NCBI GenBank assembly: GCA_944358755.1
Contig: CALVRY010000009.1
Coordinates: 1 to 18,819, forward strand
Length of the DNA: 18,819 nt
Direction of reading: 5' to 3'
DNA from: an uncultured Bacilli bacterium
Lineage (GTDB): Bacteria; Bacillota_I; Bacilli_A; RFN20; CAG-826
The translations under genes were made by a program, and so were the position numbers. Under the pieces are notes generated by a model. That model did no database searches and was not told where the DNA came from. It was given only the letters and a program-made list of their open reading frames with translations. Of the stretch, positions 7,626 through 13,734 are shown piece by piece (within the stretch, counting starts at the first letter, position 1; every line of letters starts with the position of its first letter).

Positions 7626-7662
7626 AAAACAGAAAAATCTTAATAAAAATTTATAAATTATC

Positions 7663-7690
7663 TTTTCATGTTTTAAAATCTGTTTAAAAT
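7663..7690 (+). promoter_or_regulatory. Candidate promoter giving a near-leaderless mRNA for the 101-residue protein
   Basis: -10 TAAAAT (7685-7690) and a weak -35 TTTTCA (7663-7668), 16-bp spacer. The expected start near 7697 would leave about 5 nt before ATG 7702, and there is no SD in that interval. Confidence 0.4.
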
Positions 7691-7701
7691 AATAAGTAGA
7701 T

Positions 7702-8007
7702 ATGAGTGAAGTAAGAAGAATTTTATTTGATAACGATTTTGATTTTTCATCAAAAGACAAATGGTATTGTTATTTAAACGATGACAGGCTTGAATTTGTT
7801 GAATTTGAAAGATATGTTGGGCCAATTACTCTACAAAAATTACCAAATGGAGGAGTCCAATCTTTATATCGTGGAGATTTAATTATTCATGTTAATAATG
7901 GATTTTTAAAAGTTACAAAAGTAGTTTTTGAAGGCAAAGAGTTAAGTTCACAAGAATTCATTAATCAAGTTGGTGAAGAAAATTTAATTAATCAAGTTTT
8001 GTTATAA
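7702..8007 (+). CDS. Orphan small protein, possibly a formyltransferase C-terminal (Fmt_C-like) domain
   Basis: A 101-residue protein without signal peptide, membrane segment or Cys-rich motif. I do not recognise it firmly. Residues from about 57 to 90 (GDLIIHVNNG, then FLKVTKVVFEGKELSSQEFIN) follow the pattern at the end of methionyl-tRNA formyltransferase: a short strand, a G-x-L turn, then a GK-x-[LM]-S-x-x-[ED]-F-x-N motif. The size also matches that domain, which has an OB-like fold and helps Fmt bind tRNA. No catalytic formyltransferase domain is attached or nearby, so it would be a stand-alone relative. There is no SD before ATG; a TAAAAT box ends 11 nt upstream, suggesting near-leaderless translation. 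The last codons form the left arm of the terminator at 7990-8018. The open frame is clean; the function is a weak guess. Confidence 0.75.
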   Translation: MSEVRRILFDNDFDFSSKDKWYCYLNDDRLEFVEFERYVGPITLQKLPNGGVQSLYRGDLIIHVNNGFLKVTKVVFEGKELSSQEFINQVGEENLINQVLL

Positions 8008-8018
8008 CTTGATTTTTT
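7990..8018 (+). terminator. Terminator overlapping the end of the 101-residue gene
   Basis: AATCAAGTT (7990-7998) and AACTTGATT (8006-8014) pair perfectly over 9 bp around a 7-nt loop, followed by a T run that leads into the next gene's TATAAT box. The stop codon (8005-8007) lies inside the hairpin. Confidence 0.75.
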
Positions 8019-8025
8019 ATATAAT
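7997..8025 (+). promoter_or_regulatory. Perfect TATAAT box just before rlmD; likely leaderless promoter
   Basis: TATAAT at 8020-8025 with a poor -35 (TTTTGT, 7997-8002, 17-bp spacer). Only 8 nt separate the box from ATG 8034, so the predicted transcript start falls at or one or two bases before the start codon. No SD exists in the T-rich spacer. Confidence 0.55.
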
Positions 8026-8033
8026 CTTTTTTA

Positions 8034-9371
8034 ATGGGAAATATAGTTAAAGTTCGTTGCGTTGATTTTACTTTTGATGGACAAGGTCTGGCAAAAGATG
8101 ATAAAGGAAGAACATATTTTGTACCTTCTATTTTAATTGATGAAGAAGCAGAAGTTGAAGTTTTATATAGAAAAAAGGATTTTGATGTAGCTAAAATTAA
8201 AAAAATACTTAAATTTTCAAAATATAGAATAAATCCTAAGTGCGTTTGTGCTACCGCATGTGGCGGATGTTGTTTTCAAAATTTAGATTATCAAAAAGAA
8301 TTAGAATATAAAAAGAATGTTGCGATAAAAACCATCGAAAAAATCGCAAAAATTAAAGTTGCTGATGCAAATGTTTATGGGATGAAAGAACCTTATTTTT
8401 ACAGAAATAAGATTCAAGTACCATTCGGATATGATAAACAAAGAAGAGTTGTTTATGGTTTTTATAAATTTAAAAGTCACGATATTGTGCCTATTAAAGA
8501 ATGCGTAATTGAAGATGAAGCACATGTTAAAATTTTAGAAACAATCAAAGATTTAATGCTCTCTTTTAAACTCGATCCTTACAATGAAGATTATCATAAA
8601 GGACTTTTAAGACATGTTTTAATTAGAGTTGGAAAAGTAAGTAAAGAAATCATGGTCGTTTTCGTTGTGAGTTCGTTGCGTTTTCCTTCAAGAAAAAACT
8701 TTGTAAAGGCGCTTATTGAAAAATGTCCAAATATAAATACTGTAGTTTTCAATGAAAATCCCCGCAAAACTAACGTTATTTTAGGTGAAAGAGAAGAAGT
8801 CGCTTACGGAAAAGGTTTTATTTTTGATGAATTATTAGGTGTTAAATTTAAAATTAGTAGCAAATCTTTTTATCAAGTAAACCATGACCAATGTGAAGTT
8901 TTATATAGTTTAGCGATTGAAAAAGCTAAACTTACTAAAAATGATTCTGTGTTAGATGCATATTGTGGAATTGGCACAATAGGTTTAATTGCAAGTAAAC
9001 ACGTAAAAGATGTTTTTGGAGTAGAAATCGTTAAAGAAGCAATTGTTGATGCTAAAGAAAACGCCAAAATAAACAACATTAAAAATGCAAATTTTGTATG
9101 CAAAGATGCATCAGACTATATTGTAGAGAACAAATTCGACTGCGTTTTTGTCGATCCGCCAAGAAAAGGATTGGATAAAACATTTTTAGATTCATTAATT
9201 AAATCTAGACCAAAGAAAATTGTTTATATTTCATGTGATGTTGGAACTTTTAGTCGTGATATTGGAATTTTAAAAGACTATTACAAGATTGAATCAATTG
9301 ATTTTGTTGATATGTTCCCAAGAACTTATCATATTGAAACAGTTGCTAGTTTGTCCAAGATTGAAGATTAA
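8034..9371 (+). CDS. rlmD: 23S rRNA (uracil-5)-methyltransferase, RlmD/TrmA family
   Basis: A 445-residue SAM-dependent RNA m5U methyltransferase. An N-terminal TRAM domain covers residues 1-60. An iron-sulfur cluster site follows: Cys70-x5-Cys76-x2-Cys79, with the distant fourth Cys at 157 (IKECVIED), as in RumA/RlmD. The catalytic domain shows YQVNHDQ near 280-286, the SAM loop LDAYCGIGT (307-315), DPPRKG (374-379) and the nucleophile Cys401 in YISCDVGTFSRD. The family acts on U1939 and/or U747 of 23S rRNA (Firmicutes RlmCD does both) or on tRNA U54; the Fe-S site favours rRNA but the exact base cannot be read from sequence. The gene seems to have its own promoter and a leaderless start, ATG 8034 with a perfect TATAAT 8 nt upstream and no SD. 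Confidence 0.9.
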   Translation: MGNIVKVRCVDFTFDGQGLAKDDKGRTYFVPSILIDEEAEVEVLYRKKDFDVAKIKKILKFSKYRINPKCVCATACGGCCFQNLDYQKELEYKKNVAIKTIEKIAKIKVADANVYGMKEPYFYRNKIQVPFGYDKQRRVVYGFYKFKSHDIVPIKECVIEDEAHVKILETIKDLMLSFKLDPYNEDYHKGLLRHVLIRVGKVSKEIMVVFVVSSLRFPSRKNFVKALIEKCPNINTVVFNENPRKTNVILGEREEVAYGKGFIFDELLGVKFKISSKSFYQVNHDQCEVLYSLAIEKAKLTKNDSVLDAYCGIGTIGLIASKHVKDVFGVEIVKEAIVDAKENAKINNIKNANFVCKDASDYIVENKFDCVFVDPPRKGLDKTFLDSLIKSRPKKIVYISCDVGTFSRDIGILKDYYKIESIDFVDMFPRTYHIETVASLSKIED

Positions 9372-9377
9372 TAAAAA

Positions 9378-9480
9378 TCGCTTAAGTTTTAATAAGTTAG
9401 ATCTTTCTACATTTTAAAAAATCTTTACATCATCTCGAAGCTTTTGATATTTTTTCGAGATGAAAAAACGATTTAAGCGA
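9378..9480 (+). other. Nested inverted repeats downstream of rlmD (possible structured RNA)
   Basis: An outer stem, TCGCTTAA (9378-9385) with TTAAGCGA (9473-9480), encloses an inner stem, CATCTCGAA (9431-9439) with TTCGAGATG (9454-9462). Both are perfect. The unpaired stretch between them (9386-9430) contains two related segments, ATCTTTCTACAT and ATCTTTACATC. A terminator follows at 9513-9543, so this could be the structured 3' end of the rlmD mRNA or a separate small RNA. No convincing promoter was found just upstream. The remaining intergenic DNA from 9544 to 9680 is AT-rich; a TATACT at 9621-9626 may be a -10 box for the DUF2130 gene. Confidence 0.55.
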
Positions 9481-9512
9481 AAAACCAAACTAAATATTTT
9501 TATTTTTAAAAT

Positions 9513-9543
9513 AAACGCCAAAGAAAAATGCTTTGGCGTTTTT
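9513..9543 (+). terminator. Strong Rho-independent terminator after rlmD
   Basis: AAACGCCAAAG (9513-9523) pairs perfectly with CTTTGGCGTTT (9531-9541) around a 7-nt loop, with a short T-tract at its 3' side. Confidence 0.9.
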
Positions 9544-9694
9544 AAACTTAAAGAAGTCAATGAACAAAATAAAAGATTGAAAGAGCCAAACTTAAAGGCA
9601 ATAATATTTTTGATTTAGTTTATACTTAATAAAGTAAATATTTTTAAGAATTTTATTAATAAAACTTAAGCAGAAAAAAGAGGAGGTAGGGTTT

Positions 9695-11083
9695 GTGAAA
9701 TCTATTAGTGTTAGTGTAAAAAATAAAACAACCATTGAATTAAATGAAGATGCTCAAAAAGGAGATATCATTGACTTAAGTCAGATTACAACTGTTGATA
9801 CTTCCTTTTTGAACGAACTTATTGAAGAGAAAAAAGAACAAGTTTTAAATAGAAGAATAAAAGAAGAAGTTGAAAGGAAAATTATCGAACTAAATAAAGA
9901 TAATCAAATTAAATTAAGTAACGAAATTTCAAAATTAAATAAAACAAACGAAGAGACAATTTCTAAGATAAAAGAAGAAAATAAAGAAAAAGAGTTGAGT
10001 TTTGCAAGGAATTTAAGTCAAAAAGACATTGAAATTAATAATTTAAAAAATGAAATTTCTAATTTAAACAAGCAAAAAGCGAGCGATATTAAAAATAAAG
10101 AATTAGAGATTTTAAACAAATATAAAGATGAAATAAACAATTTGAAACTTGAACTTCAAACTAAAGTTGGTGAAATTAAAGAACTTAAAAACCAATATCA
10201 ATTAGATTTAGAAAAAGAAAAATCTAATTTAAAGGATGCATTCAGTAAACAAAAACAAGAAGAAGATAAACTTCGCGAAAAAGAAAAAGAAGATTTAATT
10301 AACCAAATTAATCAACTTCAAAGAAATAAAGCCGCTCTAAATGTTAAAAACACCGGAGAAGATTTAGAAGTTTGGTGCGACAAAGAAGTTGAATCTTATA
10401 TGCAAAATGGATTTAGCAATTGCACATGGCACAAGGACAATAAAGTTGTAAAAGAAGAAGATGAAACAAAAGGTAGTAAAGCAGATTTTATTTTTAAAAT
10501 TTATGCTGATGAAGAACATAAAGAAGAACAACTTTTAACTTCGGTTTGTCTTGATATGAAAGATGAAAATCCAGATAGTACTTATAGAAAAGCAAATAAA
10601 GATTATTATGGTCAACTTGATCGAAACAGAATCAAAAAAGAATGCAAATATGCGATTCTTGTTTCAAATCTTGAAAGAAAGAATAATTCTAATGATATTC
10701 CAATTTTTAAGGTTAAAGAATATAAAGATATGTATGTAGTAAGACCAGAATATTTAATGACTTTCTTAAATATGTTAGTTTCTTTAACAAATAAATTTGC
10801 TTATTTATACCTTCAAAAAGCAAAGGAAGAAGTTCAATTTTATTCTAGAGAACAGTTATTTAAGAGATTTGATGAACTTAGAAATACTTATCTTGATAAA
10901 CCTTTAGAAAGTCTTAGCAAGAAAGTTGATGAGATTTCAAAACAAAATGAATATATTTCAACGGCCAGCAAAAAGATTGATGAAGCAATCGAAGCGATTA
11001 AAAAGACTTATTTAGATGAAATTGAGAAAAAATTAAATAATTTTGATATAAAAATCACAAAAGAATACAAAACTCTTAATTAG
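9695..11083 (+). CDS. DUF2130 family protein with coiled coil and predicted PD-(D/E)XK nuclease-like core
   Basis: A 462-residue protein. Residues about 37-215 are almost uninterrupted Lys/Glu/Asn-rich heptad-like sequence, a long coiled coil. GEDLE (221-225) opens the conserved DUF2130 region. It contains SKADF with Asp264 and LDMK with Asp287-x-Lys289, spaced like the Asp and Asp/Glu-x-Lys of PD-(D/E)XK nucleases. YGQLDRNRIKKECKYAILVS (305-324) then resembles the family's helix-strand unit. Residues 400-460 are again coiled-coil-like. No signal peptide or membrane segment is seen. Architecture resembles RmuC-like cytoplasmic proteins that act on DNA, but no DUF2130 function is established to my knowledge. 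The start is GTG 9695 with an ideal AGGAGGT (9681-9687) 7 nt before it. Its 3' end overlaps the convergent tetR gene by 8 nt. Family call is good; nuclease activity is inferred. Confidence 0.82.
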   Translation: MKSISVSVKNKTTIELNEDAQKGDIIDLSQITTVDTSFLNELIEEKKEQVLNRRIKEEVERKIIELNKDNQIKLSNEISKLNKTNEETISKIKEENKEKELSFARNLSQKDIEINNLKNEISNLNKQKASDIKNKELEILNKYKDEINNLKLELQTKVGEIKELKNQYQLDLEKEKSNLKDAFSKQKQEEDKLREKEKEDLINQINQLQRNKAALNVKNTGEDLEVWCDKEVESYMQNGFSNCTWHKDNKVVKEEDETKGSKADFIFKIYADEEHKEEQLLTSVCLDMKDENPDSTYRKANKDYYGQLDRNRIKKECKYAILVSNLERKNNSNDIPIFKVKEYKDMYVVRPEYLMTFLNMLVSLTNKFAYLYLQKAKEEVQFYSREQLFKRFDELRNTYLDKPLESLSKKVDEISKQNEYISTASKKIDEAIEAIKKTYLDEIEKKLNNFDIKITKEYKTLN

Positions 11084-11708
11084 GAATACAAGAAAATAAA
11101 AGAGAAAGGCTAAATTTTATAAATTCTTTCTTATCGAATTCGTAATAAGTTCCGGCTTTTTGCATTGCGATTTTTTGTTTTTGAATAGGACTACAAGCTG
11201 GAGCTATTCCAAAGGTTATTGAAAAGAATCCTTGTATAAAGAAGTGAGAAAGTTTTTCATCAATATTTGAAAATTGAAAACGCAACATATTATTTAAATT
11301 TACAAAAAGAGGTTTAACACTAAGCTTAAACTTATTAAGTCTTTCTTGTGAACAGACATATTCTATTTGCTCTATATATAAAGAATTAATTACCAATAAA
11401 TCGTAGTATTTTAAGAATATGTTTGTAAAAACATCGATAATTTCTTTTTTCGTAAGTTTTTCAGAAAGAAGTTTTTTATTAATTTCATCGTTAATACTTA
11501 AATAATATTCTTTCAGAATATCCAAAAAGATTTCTTCTTTGTTCAGATAATAATTGTAAATTGTAGATCTAGCAATATTTGTCTTTTCAGAGATTTTTGT
11601 AAACGTAATTTGTCTAAATGTTAATGTTTTATATAATTCTTGCGTAGCTTTAATAATATCTTGCTTTCTTTCGTTTATTTGGTCATCAGTTCTTGCTCTT
11701 TGAAACAT
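11076..11708 (-). CDS. TetR/AcrR family transcriptional regulator (regulator 1)
   Basis: A 210-residue TetR-type repressor. The N-terminal helix-turn-helix region (about residues 12-60) includes FTKISEKTNIARSTIYNYYLNKEEIF, the typical three-helix DNA-binding motif. The rest is helical and would hold the ligand pocket and dimer interface; GIAPACSPIQ sits in it. It starts at ATG 11708 with AGAAAGGAG (minus strand, 11714-11722) just upstream. Its promoter is near-perfect and an inverted repeat TTGACA-n3-TGTCAA covers the predicted transcript start, so autorepression is likely. It diverges from the MGMT-like/PfkB operon, which may also be controlled. Its 3' end overlaps the DUF2130 gene tail-to-tail. 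Ligand and full target set are unknown. Confidence 0.9.
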   Translation of the reverse strand: MFQRARTDDQINERKQDIIKATQELYKTLTFRQITFTKISEKTNIARSTIYNYYLNKEEIFLDILKEYYLSINDEINKKLLSEKLTKKEIIDVFTNIFLKYYDLLVINSLYIEQIEYVCSQERLNKFKLSVKPLFVNLNNMLRFQFSNIDEKLSHFFIQGFFSITFGIAPACSPIQKQKIAMQKAGTYYEFDKKEFIKFSLSLLFSCIPN

Positions 11709-11723
11709 AAAAACTCCTTTCTA

Positions 11724-11738
11724 TTGACATGTTGTCAA
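11724..11738. promoter_or_regulatory. Probable TetR operator (regulator 1)
   Basis: TTGACA-tgt-TGTCAA is an inverted repeat with 6-bp perfect arms. It covers the predicted transcription start (about 11736) of the minus-strand tetR gene and lies between its -10 and SD. Two more TGTCA half-sites occur at 11757-11761 and 11765-11769. Confidence 0.6.
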
Positions 11739-11742
11739 CTAC

Positions 11743-11770
11743 ATTATAAATATTGCTGTCATTCTGTCAA
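11743..11770 (-). promoter_or_regulatory. Consensus sigma-A promoter of tetR regulator 1
   Basis: On the minus strand, perfect -35 TTGACA (11765-11770) and perfect -10 TATAAT (11743-11748) with a 16-bp spacer. Such a strong promoter before a repressor gene fits control by the adjacent operator. Confidence 0.75.
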
Positions 11771-11790
11771 TTATTTACAGTTATTTTTTG

Positions 11791-11819
11791 TTTAAAAAAC
11801 CTTGAATTTATTCGATAAT
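11791..11819 (+). promoter_or_regulatory. Candidate leaderless promoter of the MGMT-like gene
   Basis: -10 GATAAT (11814-11819) with -35 TTTAAA (11791-11796), 17-bp spacer. ATG at 11826 is 6 nt beyond the box, so the predicted transcript start coincides with the start codon. No SD is present. Confidence 0.4.
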
Positions 11820-11825
11820 TTATTC

Positions 11826-12131
11826 ATGAAGTACCAAAATGAAGTATATGATTTTTTAACAAAAATCCCAAAAGGTAAAGTTGTAACCTATAAAGATATA
11901 GCAATATATTTAGGAAATGAAAGTTTATCGAGAGTAGTCGGCAATGTGTTACACCAAAACAAAGATCCGTTAATTTATCCTTGCTTTAAAGTTGTAAATA
12001 GCCGCGGCGAACTTGCAGATAATTTTGCTTTTGGTGGAAAAGAAAATCAAAAGAAAATGTTAGAAGAAGATGGTGTCGTTGTAAAAGACTATAAAGTGGA
12101 TTTAACAAAATATAGGTGGAATCGAAAATGA
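11826..12131 (+). CDS. MGMT-like (O6-alkylguanine DNA alkyltransferase / ATL) protein
   Basis: A 101-residue protein containing only the DNA-binding, active-site domain of O6-alkylguanine alkyltransferases. PKGKVVTYKDIA begins the helix-turn-helix region, and Arg36 in LSRVVGN is in the place of the arginine finger. The signature PCHRV reads PCFKVV (residues 52-57): the alkyl-acceptor Cys53 is kept, but the next residue, normally the His of the Cys-water-His relay, is Phe54. Known ATL proteins instead replace the Cys. The result could be a weak transferase or a lesion-binding protein. The frame extends upstream to a TTG at 11802, but ATG 11826 gives the usual N-terminus; a GATAAT box 6 nt before it and the lack of an SD suggest leaderless translation. 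Its TGA stop, the only one in the window, overlaps the kinase start (ATGA). Confidence 0.85.
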   Translation: MKYQNEVYDFLTKIPKGKVVTYKDIAIYLGNESLSRVVGNVLHQNKDPLIYPCFKVVNSRGELADNFAFGGKENQKKMLEEDGVVVKDYKVDLTKYRWNRK

Positions 12132-13087
12132 GCAAAATTTTAATTATTGGTGAAGTTTTAATTGATTTAATAGAAAATCAAAATAAGTTTAGTTGGTCCG
12201 TGGGAGGAGCCCCTTTTAATGTTGCTTATAACCTTTCTTCTTTATCTGATGAAGTAACTTTTATTGGACAAGTTGGCAATGATTTTTTTGGTGAAAAAGT
12301 AAAGAAACTAGTTTCTGAAAAATTTAATTTTCATTCAGAAATTGAAATGTTGAATAATAAAAATACAACTATTGCATTAAACATCGAAGACGAACAAGGA
12401 AATAGAAATTACTCATTTTTAAGAAATAATACAGCAGATTACGCATTTAATTGGGAAAAAATTGAAAAACTTGATTTGAAAAAATACGGTTTAATTCATT
12501 TTGGAAGTTTATTTATCTCTGATAATTGTTCACGTGAAAAGATGGAAAATTTCGTGAAAACTTGTAAAGAAGCAAATGTATTAGTTTCGTTCGATGTGAA
12601 TTTTAGATCAGATATTTTTGATTCTATTGAAATAGCTAAAAATTCCTATAGATTTTTTATTGAAAATGCAGATATTTTAAAAATTTCTAACGAAGAAATC
12701 GAAACATTTTTTGGTTATAAAAATGACTTTGATGTCGTGCGTGAAAACTTGAAAAATAAGGTAGTGGTTTTAACAAAAGGAAAATCTGGTTCGCTTCTTA
12801 AAATTAATGATAAATTTTATACACAAACTTCATTTAATGTACGTGTTAAAGATACCATTGGTGCCGGAGACAGTTTTTATAGTGGATTTTTACATAAACT
12901 TTTAAAGTTAGATTTAGAGAACCCTAACGATGAAGAAGTTATGAAAACTCTTGAATTTGCTAGTGCGTGTGGCGCCCTAACTTGTTCTACAGAAGGCGCA
13001 ATCCATGGATATAAAATTGAAGAAGACGTTGTCTCCTTCATTGAAAATTACTCTAAAAAGAAAAGATTTATATTTTTTAAATATTAA
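12128..13087 (+). CDS. PfkB family carbohydrate kinase, fructokinase-like
   Basis: A 319-residue ribokinase-fold sugar kinase. The N-terminal substrate motif is GGAPFNVAYNLS (residues 26-37) after GEVLIDL (8-14), the form typical of fructokinases. The C-terminal signature KDTIGAGDSFYSGF (241-254) carries the anion hole and catalytic Asp248. It would phosphorylate fructose or a related sugar with ATP in the cytoplasm. No sugar transporter or hydrolase is adjacent, so the substrate stays open. An in-frame GTG at 12116 is less likely than ATG 12128, which overlaps the previous TGA stop (ATGA) and has AGGTGGA (12114-12120) 7 nt upstream, indicating coupling to the MGMT-like gene. No terminator is visible; its TAA shares TTAA with the stop of the convergent tetR gene. 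Confidence 0.88.
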   Translation: MSKILIIGEVLIDLIENQNKFSWSVGGAPFNVAYNLSSLSDEVTFIGQVGNDFFGEKVKKLVSEKFNFHSEIEMLNNKNTTIALNIEDEQGNRNYSFLRNNTADYAFNWEKIEKLDLKKYGLIHFGSLFISDNCSREKMENFVKTCKEANVLVSFDVNFRSDIFDSIEIAKNSYRFFIENADILKISNEEIETFFGYKNDFDVVRENLKNKVVVLTKGKSGSLLKINDKFYTQTSFNVRVKDTIGAGDSFYSGFLHKLLKLDLENPNDEEVMKTLEFASACGALTCSTEGAIHGYKIEEDVVSFIENYSKKKRFIFFKY

Positions 13088-13674
13088 TAGATGCTTGTTA
13101 AGAGTCTAGCTAATGTATTTTCATCTAAATCACAATCTTCATTAACCCATCTTTTAATGACTGCGTACCATCCTGAAATGATAAAGCCAATATAGTAAGC
13201 ATCGTTAATATAGATGTTTTGTCTATATTTAATATTTGTGTTTAAAAGATTTGAAACAAAATCGAAAGAAATCAATTTATTGCCGATTTCTTCGTATAAA
13301 TTGTTATTCATGATTGTTCTTACGAAATGACGATTTTGTTTTAAATATTTAAGCATTAATGCAATTTTAGCAGCAGTGTTTTCGCTCTTTTCGTCAATAG
13401 AATCTGCTAAATATTTTTTGACGTTTTTAAAGAATTCAGAAACCATTTCATCAAGAAGGGCATAGATTGAGTTGTAATGATTGTAAAAAGTTGTTCGATT
13501 AAGATTAGCGTTCTTACAGAGTTCACTTACATCAATTTGTGTGACTGGTTTTTCTTGGAGAAGTTTGATTAAACTCTTCGCTAAAGCTTTCTTGGTGTTT
13601 CTGATTTTTTCGTGAATTTTTTCAGACTTTTCGTCTACTAAATCTAATGTGTCTTCCGTTTTTAACTCTTTCAT
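13084..13674 (-). CDS. TetR/AcrR family transcriptional regulator (regulator 2) of the ABC exporter
   Basis: A 196-residue TetR-type regulator. After about 25 charged residues comes the DNA-binding region (about 26-75), with VSELCKNANLNRTTFYNHY as the recognition helix-turn-helix and a following YALLDEM helix, the pattern of the DhaS-like branch. The ligand domain ends in GWYAVIKRWV, common to that branch. It is divergent from the ABC exporter operon, and the only perfect palindrome in the intergenic region lies inside the exporter promoter, so it very likely represses that operon. It has no SD; a TGATATAAT extended -10 ends 12 nt before ATG 13674, which predicts a leader of about 5-6 nt. Its stop codon overlaps that of the convergent kinase gene by 4 nt. 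Confidence 0.9.
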   Translation of the reverse strand: MKELKTEDTLDLVDEKSEKIHEKIRNTKKALAKSLIKLLQEKPVTQIDVSELCKNANLNRTTFYNHYNSIYALLDEMVSEFFKNVKKYLADSIDEKSENTAAKIALMLKYLKQNRHFVRTIMNNNLYEEIGNKLISFDFVSNLLNTNIKYRQNIYINDAYYIGFIISGWYAVIKRWVNEDCDLDENTLARLLTSIY

Positions 13675-13686
13675 ATTTATTTATAC

Positions 13687-13715
13687 ATTATATCAAAAAA
13701 TGTCGATTTAAAAAC
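13687..13715 (-). promoter_or_regulatory. Extended -10 promoter of tetR regulator 2
   Basis: On the minus strand TGATATAAT is an extended -10, with TATAAT at 13687-13692. The -35 region (GTTTTT at 13710-13715) is poor, as is common for extended -10 promoters. Predicted start about 13680, about six bases from ATG. Confidence 0.6.
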
Positions 13716-13734
13716 AGAATTTAAATTAGTTTGA

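Noticed and set aside
7582..7656. A 24-codon plus-strand ORF starting MPTLIALGVGFLVF with a Lys-rich tail, resembling a small hydrophobic type I toxin
   Set aside because: It has no SD, it is built from the terminator hairpin of the small RNA, and transcription should stop inside it. I keep it only as a remote alternative.
7527..7760. Minus-strand ORF of 77 codons, and an AGAAAGGAGGT followed by ATG at 7554-7556 on the minus strand
   Set aside because: The ATG directly abuts the SD (spacing 1 nt), the resulting peptide has 9 residues, and the T-tracts and promoter boxes favour the plus strand. The SD-like string is the complement of the anti-SD loop.
9544..9597. Direct repeat AAACTTAAAG at 9544-9553 and 9588-9597
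   Set aside because: Short, low-complexity and with no phasing or nearby promoter logic; expected by chance in such DNA.
12129..12131. Possible use of UGA as tryptophan, as in many Mollicutes
   Set aside because: TGA occurs only once at a gene end and never inside a gene, while TGG encodes every tryptophan; the MGMT-like protein also has full length at this stop.
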